Below are positions 51,501-62,717 of a stretch of DNA of 64,000 nt, in pieces. The stretch lies in assembly GCF_052857255.1 (NCBI RefSeq), contig NC_135504.1, forward strand, positions 145,354,121-145,418,120. Direction: 5' to 3'. The stretch's first letter is position 1. Each line of letters starts with the position of its first letter. The DNA is from Amblyomma americanum (Eukaryota > Arthropoda > Arachnida > Ixodida > Ixodidae). Position numbers and translations under genes: made by a program. Below the pieces are notes generated by a model. That model saw only the letters and a list, made by a program, of their open reading frames with translations. It made no database searches and was not told the DNA's origin.

Positions 51501-53151
51501 CGAGAGAAAGGTGTAAACTTTTTCTCTCAGAACTGCGCGAAAACTTGTATTTCGGATCAAAACAACGGGATACATTGTTTTAGATCGAAACTAGCAAGAT
51601 TCACGAGCATCAACTTTACGATTCGTCGAGGAGTAGACGAGAGAAAGGTGTAAACTTTTTCTCTCCGAACTGCGCGAAAACTTTTATTCCGGCTCAAAAC
51701 AACGGGATACATCGTTTTAGATCGAAAATAGCAAAATACACGAGCATCGATTTTACGAGTCGTCGAAGAGTAGACGAGAGAAAGGTGTAAACTTTTTCTC
51801 TCAGAACTGCGCGGAAACTTGTATTTCGGATCAAAAGAACGGGATACATTGTTTTAGATCGAAACAAGCAAGATTCACGAGCATCGATTTTACGATTCGT
51901 CGAGGAGTAGACGAGAGAAAGGTGTAAACTTTTTCTCTCCGAACTGCGCGAAAAATTTATTCCGGCTCAAAACAACGGAATATATCCTTTTAGATCGAAA
52001 CTAGCAAGATTCACGGGCATCGATTTTACGAGTCGTCGAAGAGTAGACGAGAGAAAGGTTTAAACTTTTTCTCTCAGAACTGCGCGAAAACTTGTATTCT
52101 GGCTCAAACCAACGGAATACATCGTTTTAGATCGAAACTAGCAAAATTCACGAGCATCAATTTTACGAGTCCTCGAAGAGTAGACGAAAGAAAGGTGTAA
52201 ACTTTTTCTCTCAGAACTGCGCGAAAACTTGTATTCCGGCTCAAAACAACGGGATACATTGTTTTAGATCGAAACAAGCAAGATTCACGAGCATCGATTT
52301 TACGATTCGTCGAGGAGTAGACGAGAGAAAGGTGTAAACTTTTTCTCTCCGAACTGCGCGAAAACTTTTATTCCGGCTCAAAACAACGGGATACATCGTT
52401 TTAGATCGAAAATAGCAAAATACATGAGCATCGATTTTACGAGTCGTCGAAGAGTAGACGAGAGAAAGGTGTAAACTTTTTCTCTCAGAACTGCGCGGAA
52501 ACTTGTATTCCGGCTCAAAACAACGGGATACATCGTTTTAGATCGAAACTAGCAGGATTCACGAGCATCGATTTTACAAGTCTTCGAAGAGTAGACGAGA
52601 GAAAGGTGTAAACTTTTTCTCTCAGAGCTGCGCGAAAACTTGTATTCCGGCTCAAAACAACGGGATACATCGTTTTAGATCGAAACTAGCAAGATTCACG
52701 AGCATCGATTTTACGAGTCCTCGAAGAGTAGACCAGAGAAAGGTGTAAACTTTTTCTCTCAGAACTGCGCGAAAACTTGTATTCCGGCTCAAAACAACGG
52801 GAAACATCGTTTTAGATCGAAACTAGCAAGATTCACGAGCATCGATTTTACGAGTCCTCGAAGAGTAGACGAGAGAAAGGTGTAAACTTTTTCTCTCCGA
52901 ACTGCGCGAAAACTTGTATTCCGGCTCAAAACAACGGGATACATCGTTTTGGATCGAAACTAGCAGGATTCACGAGCATCGATTTCAGAAGTCCTCGAAG
53001 AGTAGACGAGAGAAAGGTGTAAACGTTTTCTCTCATAACTGCGCGAAAACTTGTATTCTGGCTCAAAACAACGGGATACATCGTTTTAGGTCGAAACTAG
53101 CAAGATTCACGAGCATCGATTTTACAAGTCGTCGAATATAGACGAGAGAAA
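45515..53151 (+). repeat. 13,673-bp super-unit, copy 2 (about 7.6 kb retained)
   Basis: This begins at a breakpoint confined to 45515-45528. The left flank continues the 40.8-kb copy of the 5,742-bp repeat and the right flank continues the 31.84-kb sequence; both share GAACTGCGCGAAAA. It stays collinear with copy 1 to 53151, where GAGAAATGTG of copy 1 is replaced by GAGAAAGGTG. Private substitutions include AAATTGAAAC near 47208, CCAGCTC near 49501 and GAGAATGGTG near 51233. Confidence 0.9.
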
Positions 53152-53945
53152 GGTGTAAACTTTTTCTCTCAGAACTGCGCGAAAACTTGTATTTCGGATC
53201 AAAACAACGGGATACATTGTTTTAGATCGAAACTAGCAAGATTCACGAGCATCAACTTTACGATTCGTCGAGGAGTAGACGAGAGAAAGGTGTAAACTTT
53301 TTCTCTCCGAACTGCGCGAAAACTTTTATTCCGGCTCAAAACAACGGGATACATCGTTTTAGATCGAAAATAGCAAAATACACGAGCATCGATTTTACGA
53401 GTCGTCGAAGAGTAGACGAGAGAAAGGTGTAAACTTTTTCTCTCAGAACTGCGCGGAAACTTGTATTTCGGATCAAAAGAACGGGATACATTGTTTTAGA
53501 TCGAAACAAGCAAGATTCACGAGCATCGATTTTACGATTCGTCGAGGAGTAGACGAGAGAAAGGTGTAAACTTTTTCTCTCCGAACTGCGCGAAAAATTT
53601 ATTCCGGCTCAAAACAACGGAATATATCCTTTTAGATCGAAACTAGCAAGATTTACGGGCATCGATTTTACGAGTCGTCGAAGAGTAGACGAGAGAAAGG
53701 TTTAAACTTTTTCTCTCAGAACTGCGCGAAAACTTGTATTCTGGCTCAAACCAACGGAATACATCGTTTTAGATCGAAACTAGCAAAATTCACGAGCATC
53801 AATTTTACGAGTCCTCGAAGAGTAGACGAAAGAAAGGTGTAAACTTTTTCTCTCAGAACTGCGCGAAAACTTGTATTCCGGCTCAAAACAACGGGATACA
53901 TTGTTTTAGATCGAAACTAGCAAGATTCACGAGCATCGATTTTAC
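53152..53945 (+). repeat. Third partial copy of the 1,642-bp (12-mer) HOR
   Basis: From 53152 the sequence stops following super-unit copy 1 and instead repeats 51510 onward at an offset of 1,642 bp. Both carry CTCAAACCAACGGAATAC (near 52102 and 53744). It ends at the hybrid monomer near 53.94 kb. Confidence 0.85.
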
Positions 53946-54006
53946 AAACAAGTCGTCGATATAGACGAGAGAAAGGTGTACACTTTTTCTCTCAGAACTG
54001 CGCGAA
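53868..54006 (+). repeat. Hybrid 139-bp monomer with 4-bp duplication
   Basis: The left half is the ATTGTTTTAG / CGATTTTACA type and the right half ends with GTGTACAC, a combination normally spread over two successive monomers. At the join the sequence reads TTTTACAAACAAGTCG, an extra ACAA next to the usual ACAAGTCG. The length of 139 equals 137 minus 2 (GTCGATATAG) plus 4. It looks like a deletion junction that removed 133 bp. Confidence 0.85.
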
Positions 54007-56756
54007 AACTTGTATTCCGGCTCAAAACAACGGGATACATCGTTTTAGATCGAAACTAGCAAGATTCACGAGCATCGATTTTACGAGTCCTCGAAGAGTA
54101 GACGAGAGAAAGGTGTAAACGTTTTCTCTCAGAACTGCGCGAAAACTTGTATTTCGGATCAAAACAACGGGATACATTGTTTTAGATCGAAACTAGCAAG
54201 ATTCACGAGCATCACCTTTACGATTCGTCGAGGAGTAGACGAGAGAAAGGTGTAAACTTTTTCTCTCCGAACTGCGCGAAAACTTTTATTCCGGCTCAAA
54301 ACAACGGGATACATCGTTTTAAATCGCAAATAGCAAAATTCATGAGCATCGATTTTACGAGTCGTCGAAGAGTAGAGGAGAGAAAGGCGTAAACTTTTTC
54401 TCTCAGAACTGCGCGGAAACTTGTATTCCGGCTCAAAACAACGGGATACATCGTTTTAGATCGAAACTAGCAGGATTCACGAGCATCGATTTTACAAGTC
54501 TTCGAAGAGTAGACGAGAGAAAGGTGTAAACTTTTTCTCTCAGAACTCCGCGAAAACTTGTATTCCGGCTCAAAACAACGGGATACATCGTTTTAGATCG
54601 AAACTAGCAAGATTCACGAGCATCGATTTTACGAGTCCTCGAAGAGTAGACGAGAGAAAGGTGTAAACTTTTTCTCTCAGAACTGCGCGAAAACTTGTAT
54701 TTCGGATCAAAAGAACGGGATACATTGTTTTAGATCGAAACTAGCAAGATTCACGAGCATCGATTTTACGATTCGTCGAGGAGTAGACGAGAGAAAGGTG
54801 TAAACTTTTTCTCTCCGAACTGCGCGAAAACTTTTATTCCGGCTCAAAACAACGGGATATATCCTTTTAGATCGAAACTAGCAAGATTCACGGGCATCGA
54901 TTTTACGAGTCGTCGAAGAGTAGACGAGATAAAGGTTTAAACTTTTTCTCTCAGAACTGCGCGAAAACTTGTATTCCGGCTCAAAACAACGGGATACGTT
55001 GTTTTAGATCGAAACTAGCAAGATTCACGAGCATCGATTTTACAAGTCGTCGATATAGACGAGAGAAAGGTGTAAACTTTTTCTCTCAGAACTGCGCAAA
55101 AACTTGTATTCCGGCTCAAAACAACGGGATACATCGTTTTAGATCGAATCTAGCAAGATTCACGAGCATCGATTTTACGATTCGTCGAGGAGTAGACGAG
55201 AGAAAGGTGTAAACTTTTTCTCTCCGAACTGCGCGAAAAATTTATTCCGGCTCAAAACAACGGAATATATCCTTTTAGATCGAAACTAGCAAGATTCACG
55301 GGCATCGATTTTACGAGTCGTCGAAGAGTAGACGAGAGAAAGGTTTAAACTTTTTCTCTCAGAACTGCGCGAAAACTTGTATTCTGGCTCAAAACAACGG
55401 GATACATCGTTTTAGATCGAAACTAGCAAAATTCACGAGCATCAATTTTACGAGTCCTCGAAGAGTAGACGAGAGAAAGGTGTAAACTTTTTCTCTCAGA
55501 ACGGCGCGAAAACTTGTATTCCGGCTCAAAACAACGGGATACATTGTTTTAGATCGAAACTAGCAAGATTCACGAGCATCGATTTTACAAGTCGTCGATA
55601 TAGACGAGAAAAAGGTGTAAACTTTTTCTCTCAGAACTGCGCAAAAACTTGTATTCTGGCTCAAAACAACGGGATACATCGTTTTAGATCGAATCTAGCA
55701 AGATTCACGAGCATCGATTACACAAGTCTTCGAAGAGTAGACGAGAGAAAGGTGTACACTTTTTCTCTCAGAACTGCGCGAAAACTTGTATTCCGGCTCA
55801 AAACAACGGGATACATCGTTTTAGATCGAAACTAGCAAGATTCACGAGCATCGATTTTACGAGTCCTCGAAGAGTAGACGAGAGAAAGGTGTAAACTTTT
55901 TCTCTCAGAACTGCGCGAAAACTTGTATTTCGGATCAAAACAACGGGATACATTGTTTTAGATCGAAACTAGCAAGATTCACGAGCATCAACTTTACGAT
56001 TCGTCGAGGAGTAGACGAGAGAAAGGTGTAAACTTTTTCTCTCCGAACTGCGCGAAAACTTTTATTCCGGCTCAAAACAACGGGATACATCGTTTTAGAT
56101 CGAAAATAGCAAAATACATGAGCATCGATTTTACGAGTCGTCGAAGAGTAGACGAGAGAAAGGTGTAAACTTTTTCTCTCAGAACTGCGCGGAAACTTGT
56201 ATTCCGGCTCAAAACAACGGGAAACATCGTTTTAGATCGAAACTAGCAAGATTCACGAGCATCGATTTTACGAGTCCTCGAAGAGTAGACGAGAGAAAGG
56301 TGTAAACTTTTTCTCTCCGAACTGCGCGAAAACTTGTATTCCGGCTCAAACCAACGGGATACATCGTTTTGGATCGAAACTAGCAGGATTCACGAGCATC
56401 GATTTTAGAAGTCCTCGAAGAGTAGACGAGAGAAAGGTGTAAACGTTTTCTCTCATAACTGCGCGAAAACTTGTATTCTGGCTCAAAACAACGGGATACA
56501 TCGTTTTAGGTCGAAACTAGCAACATTCACGAGCATCGATTTTACAAGTCGTCGAATATAGACGAGAGAAAGGTGTAAACTTTTTCTCTCAGAACTGCGC
56601 GAAAACTTGTATTTCGGATCAAAACAACGGGATACATTGTTTTAGATCGAAACTAGCAAGATTCACGAGCATCGATTTTACAAGTCGTCGAATATAGACG
56701 AGAGAAAGGTGTAAACTTTTTCTCTCAGAACTGCGCGAAAACTTGTATTCCGGCTC
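53946..56756 (+). repeat. Junction mosaic of about 20 monomers
   Basis: Pieces of the super-unit modules follow one another with shortened order: ATCACCTTTACG near 54212, AGAGTAGAGGAG near 54371, GATAAAGGTTTAAAC near 54928, then a monomer near 55140 that starts as the GAATCTAGC type and ends as the GATTCGTCGAGG type. GAAAAATTTATTCC follows near 55238, AACGGCGCG near 55500, GGGAAACATCG near 56219 and CTCAAACCAACGGG near 56345. Everything present is satellite. Confidence 0.82.
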
Positions 56757-58946
56757 AAAACAACGGGATACATCGTTTTAGATCGAAACTAGCAAGATTC
56801 ACGAGCATAGATTTTACGAGTCCTCGAAGAGTAGACGAGAGAAAGGTGTAAACTTTTTCTCTCAGAACTGCGCGAAAACTTGTATTTCGGAACAGAAGAA
56901 CGGGATACATTGTTTTAGATCGAAACTAGCAAGATTCATGAGCATCGATTTTACGATTCGTTGAGGAGTAGACGAGAGAAAGGTGTAAACTTTTTCTCTC
57001 CGAACTGCGCGAAAACTTTTATTCCGGCTCAAAACAACAGGATATATCCTTTTAGATCGAAACTAGCAAAATTCATGAGCATCAATTTTACGAGTCGTCG
57101 AAGAGTAGACGAGAGAAAGGTTTAAACTTTTTCTCTCAGAACTGCGCGAAAACTTGTATTCTGGCTCAAAACAACGGGATACATCGTTTTAGATCGAATC
57201 TAGCAAGATTCACGAGCATCGATTACACAAGTCTTCGAAGAGTAAACGAGAGAAAGGTGTACACTTTTTCTCTCAGAACTGCGCGAAAACTTGTATTCCG
57301 GCTCAAAACAACGGGATACACCGTTTTAGATCGAAACTAGCAAGATTCACGAGCATCGATTTTACGAGTCCTCGAAGAGTAGACGAGAGAAAGGTGTAAA
57401 CGTTTTCTCTCATAACTGCGCGAAAACTTGTATTCTCGCACAAAACAACGGGATACATCGTTTTAGGTCGAAACTAGCAAGATTCACGAGCATCGATTTT
57501 ACAAGTCGTCGAATATAGACGAGAGAAAGGTGTAAACTTTTTCTCTCAGAACTGCGCGAAAACTTGTATTCCGGCTCAAAACAACGGGATACATCGCTTT
57601 AGATCGAAACTAGCAAGATTCACGAGCATCGATTTTACGAGTCCTCGAAGAGTAGACGAGAGAAAGGTGTAAACTTTTTCTCTCAGAACTGCGCGAAAAC
57701 TTGTATTTCGGATCAAAAGAACGGGATACATTGTTTTAGATCGAAACTAGCAAGATTCATGAGCATCGATTTTACGATTCGTCGAGGAGTAGACAAGAGA
57801 AAGGTGTAAACTTTTTCTCTCCGAACTGCGCGAAAACTTTTATTCCGGCTCAAAACAACAGGATATATCCTTTTAGATCGAAACTAGCAAAATTCATGAG
57901 CATCAATTTTACGAGTCGTCGAAGAGTAGACGAGAGAAAGGTTTAAACTTTTTCCCTCAGAACTGCGCGAAAACTTGTATTCTGGCTCAAAACAACGGGA
58001 TACATCGTTTTAGATCGAATCTAGCAAGATTCACGAGCATCGATTACACAAGTCTTCGAAGAGTAAACGAGAGAAAGGTGTACACTTTTTCTCTCAGAAC
58101 TGCGCGAAAACTTGTATTCCGGCTCAAAACAACGGGATACACCGTTTTAGATCGAAACTAGCAAGATTCACGAGCATCGATTTTACGAGTCCTCGAAGAG
58201 TAGACGAGAGAAAGGTGTAAACTTTTTCTCTCAGAACTGCGCGAAAACTTGTATTTCGGATCAAAACAACGGGATACATTGTTTTAGATCGAAACTAGCA
58301 AGATTCACGAGCATCAACTTTACGATTCGTCGAGGAGTAGACGAGAGAAAGGTGTAAACTTTTTCTCTCCGAACTGCGCGAAAACTTTTATTCCGGCTCA
58401 AAACAACGGGATACATCGTTTTAGATCGAAAATAGCAAAATACATGAGCATCGATTTTACGAGTCGTCGAAGAGTAGACGAGAGAAAGGTGTAAACTTTT
58501 TCTCTCAGAACTGCGCGGAAACTTGTATTCCGGCTCAAAACAACGGGATACATCGCTTTAGATCGAAACTAGCAGGATTCACGAGCATCGATTTTACAAG
58601 TCTTCGAAGAGTAGACGAGAGAAAGGTGTAAACTTTTTCTCTCAGAGCTGCGCGAAAACTTGTATTCCGGCTCAAAACAACGGGATACATCGTTTTAGAT
58701 CGAAACTAGCAAGATTCACGAGCATCGATTTTACGAGTCCTCGAAGAGTAGACGAGAGAAAGGTGTAAACTTTTTCTCTCAGAACTGCGCGAAAACTTGT
58801 ATTCCGGCTCAAAACAACGGGAAACATCGTTTTAGATCGAAACTAGCAAGATTCACGAGCATCGATTTTACGAGTCCTCGAATATAGACGAGAGAAAGGT
58901 GTAAACTTTTTCTCTCAGAACTGCGCAAAAACTTGTATTTCGGATC
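56757..58946 (+). repeat. 2,190-bp HOR unit (16 monomers), copy 1
   Basis: Bases about 56757-58820 match about 58947-61010 at an offset of 2,190 bp (16 x 137 minus 2). Markers are GGGATACACCG (57319 and 59509; 58140 and 60330) and TTCTCGCACAAAAC (57431 and 59621). Within the unit a 6-mer step of 821 bp separates the two GGGATACACCG monomers. Private change in copy 1: GGAACAGAAG near 56889. Confidence 0.9.
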
Positions 58947-61010
58947 AAAACAACGGGATACATCGTTTTAGATCGAAACTAGCAAGATTCACGAGCATAA
59001 ATTTTACGAGTCCTCGAAGAGTAGACGAGAGAAAGGTGTAAACTTTTTCTCTCAGAACTGCGCGAAAACTTGTATTTCGGATCAAAAGAACGGGATACAT
59101 TGTTTTAGATCGAAACTAGCAAGATTCATGAGCATCGATTTTACGATTCGTTGAGGAGTAGACGAGAGAAAGGTGTAAACTTTTTCTCTCCGAACTGCGC
59201 GAAAACTTTTATTCCGGCTCAAAACAACAGGATATATCCTTTTAGATCGAAACTAGCAAAATTCATGAGCATCAATTTTACGAGTCGTCGAAGAGTAGAC
59301 GAGAGAAAGGTTTAAACTTTTTCTCTCAGAACTGCGCGAAAACTTGTATTCTGGCTCAAAACAACGGGATACATCGTTTTAGATCGAATCTAGCAAGATT
59401 CACGAGCATCGATTACACAAGTCTTCGAAGAGTAAACGAGAGAAAGGTGTACACTTTTTCTCTCAGAACTGCGCGAAAACTTGTATTCCGGCTCAAAACA
59501 ACGGGATACACCGTTTTAGATCGAAACTAGCAAGATTCACGAGCATCGATTTTACGAGTCCTCGAAGAGTAGACGAGAGAAAGGTGTAAACGTTTTCTCT
59601 CATAACTGCGCGAAAACTTGTATTCTCGCACAAAACAACGGGATACATCGTTTTAGGTCGAAACTAGCAAGATTCACGAGCATCGATTTTACAAGTCGTC
59701 GAATATAGACGAGAGAAAGGTGTAAACTTTTTCTCTCAGAACTGCGCGAAAACTTGTATTCCGGCTCAAAACAACGGGATACATCGCTTTAGATCGAAAC
59801 TAGCAAGATTCACGAGCATCGATTTTACGAGTCCTCGAAGAGTAGACGAGAGAAAGGTGTAAACTTTTTCTCTCAGAACTGCGCGAAAACTTGTATTTCG
59901 GATCAAAAGAACGGGATACATTGTTTTAGATCGAAACTAGCAAGATTCATGAGCATCGATTTTACGATTCGTCGAGGAGTAGACGAGAGAAAGGTGTAAA
60001 CTTTTTCTCTCCGAACTGCGCGAAAACTTTTATTCCGGCTCAAAACAACAGGATATATCCTTTTAGATCGAAACTAGCAAAATTCATGAGCATCAATTTT
60101 ACGAGTCGTCGAAGAGTAGACGAGAGAAAGGTTTAAACTTTTTCTCTCAGAACTGCGCGAAAACTTGTATTCTGGCTCAAAACAACGGGATACATCGTTT
60201 TAGATCGAATCTAGCAAGATTCACGAGCATCGATTACACAAGTCTTCGAAGAGTAAACGAGAGAAAGGTGTACACTTTTTCTCTCAGAACTGCGCGAAAA
60301 CTTGTATTCCGGCTCAAAACAACGGGATACACCGTTTTAGATCGAAACTAGCAAGATTCACGAGCATCGATTTTACGAGTCCTCGAAGAGTAGACGAGAG
60401 AAAGGTGTAAACTTTTTCTCTCAGAACTGCGCGAAAACTTGTATTTCGGATCAAAACAACGGGATACATTGTTTTAGATCGAAACTAGCAAGATTCACGA
60501 GCATCAACTTTACGATTCGTCGAGGAGTAGACGAGAGAAAGGTGTAAACTTTTTCTCTCCGAACTGCGCGAAAACTTTTATTCCGGCTCAAAACAACGGG
60601 ATACATCGTTTTAGATCGAAAATAGCAAAATACATGAGCATCGATTTTACGAGTCGTCGAAGAGTAGACGAGAGAAAGGTGTAAACTTTTTCTCTCAGAA
60701 CTGCGCGGAAACTTGTATTCCGGCTCAAAACAACGGGATACATCGCTTTAGATCGAAACTAGCAGGATTCACGAGCATCGATTTTACAAGTCTTCGAAGA
60801 GTAGACGAGAGAAAGGTGTAAACTTTTTCTCTCAGAGCTGCGCGAAAACTTGTATTCCGGCTCAAAACAACGGGATACATCGTTTTAGATCGAAACTAGC
60901 AAGATTCACGAGCATCGATTTTACGAGTCCTCGAAGAGTAGACGAGAGAAAGGTGTAAACTTTTTCTCTCAGAACTGCGCGAAAACTTGTATTCCGGCTC
61001 AAAACAACGG
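58947..61010 (+). repeat. 2,190-bp HOR unit (16 monomers), copy 2
   Basis: Second copy, collinear until about 61010, where GGGAAACATCG of copy 1 is replaced by GGGATACATTG. Part of it (59614-61012) is copied again 1,643 bp downstream, and part (60391 onward) 2,327 bp downstream. Confidence 0.9.
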
Positions 61011-61256
61011 GATACATTGTTTTAGATCGAAACTAGCAAGATTCACGAGCATCAACTTTACGATTCGTCGAGGAGTAGACGAGAGAAAGGTGTAAACTTT
61101 TTCTCTCCGAACTGCGCGAAAACATTTATTCCGGCTCAAAACAACGGGATACATCGTTTTAGATCGAAAATAGCAAAATACATGAGCATCGATTTTACGA
61201 GTCGTCGAAGAGTAGACGAGAGAAAGGTGTAAACTTTTTCTCTCAGAACTGCGCGG

Positions 61257-62655
61257 AAACTTGTATTCTCGCACAAAACAACGGGATACATCGTTTTAGG
61301 TCGAAACTAGCAAGATTCACGAGCATCGATTTTACAAGTCGTCGAATATAGACGAGAGAAAGGTGTAAACTTTTTCTCTCAGAACTGCGCGAAAACTTGT
61401 ATTCCGGCTCAAAACAACGGGATACATCGTTTTAGATCGAAACTAGCAAGATTCACGAGCATCGATTTTACGAGTCCTCGAAGAGTAGACGAGAGAAAGG
61501 TGTAAACTTTTTCTCTCAGAACTGCGCGAAAACTTGTATTTCGGATCAAAAGAACGGGATACATTGTTTTAGATCGAAACTAGCAAGATTCATGAGCATC
61601 GATTTTACGATTCGTCGAGGAGTAGACGAGAGAAAGGTGTAAACTTTTTCTCTCCGAACTGCGCGAAAACTTTTATTCCGGCTCAAAACAACAGGATATA
61701 TCCTTTTAGATCGAAACTAGCAAAATTCATGAGCATCAATTTTACGAGTCGTCGAAGAGTAGACGAGAGAAAGGTTTAAACTTTTTCTCTCAGAACTGCG
61801 CGAAAACTTGTATTCTGGCTCAAAACAACGGGATACATCGTTTTAGATCGAATCTAGCAAGATTCACGAGCATCGATTACACAAGTCTTCGAAGAGTAAA
61901 CGAGAGAAAGGTGTACACTTTTTCTCTCAGAACTGCGCGAAAACTTGTATTCCGGCTCAAAACAACGGGACACACCGTTTTAGATCGAAACTAGCAAGAT
62001 TCACGAGCATCGATTTTACGAGTCCTCGAAGAGTAGACGAGAGAAAGGTGTAAACTTTTTCTCTCAGAACTGCGCGAAAACTTGTATTTCGGATCAAAAC
62101 AACGGGATACATTGTTTTAGATCGAAACTAGCAAGATTCACGAGCATCAACTTTACGATTCGTCGAGGAGTAGACGAGAGAAAGGTGTAAACTTTTTCTC
62201 TCCGAACTGCGCGAAAACTTTTATTCCGGCTCAAAACAACGGGATACATCGTTTTAGATCGAAAATAGCAAAATACATGAGCATCGATTTTACGAGTCGT
62301 CGAAGAGTAGACGAGAGAAAGGTGTAAACTTTTTCTCTCAGAACTGCGCGGAAACTTGTATTCCGGCTCAAAACAACGGGATACATCGTTTTAGATCGAA
62401 ACTAGCAGGATTCACGAGCATCGATTTTACAAGTCTTCGAAGAGTAGACGAGAGAAAGGTGTAAACTTTTTCTCTCAGAGCTGCGCGAAAACTTGTATTC
62501 CGGCTCAAAACAACGGGATACATCGTTTTAGATCGAAACTAGCAAGATTCACGAGCATCGATTTTACGAGTCCTCGAAGAGTAGACGAGAGAAAGGTGTA
62601 AACTTTTTCTCTCAGAACTGCGCGAAAACTTGTATTCCGGCTCAAAACAACGGGA
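61257..62655 (+). repeat. 1,643-bp HOR offset copy (12 monomers)
   Basis: Matches 59614-61012 at an offset of 1,643 bp (12 x 137 minus 1), starting at the TTCTCGCACAAAAC monomer. Differences are few: CATCGCTTTAG becomes CATCGTTTTAG, and GGGATACACCG becomes GGGACACACCG near 61967. Confidence 0.88.
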
Positions 62656-62717
62656 AACATCGTTTTAGATCGAAACTAGCAAGATTCACGAGCATCGATT
62701 TTACGAGTCCTCGAATA

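Noticed and set aside
60999..61274. Minus-strand open frames (4811-5068, 6453-6671, 23043-23276, 25911-26144, 60999-61274, 63326-63601)
   Set aside because: These are antisense readings of the same monomers, about two monomers long, with no codon bias, domain or signal. The identical pairs are HOR copies.
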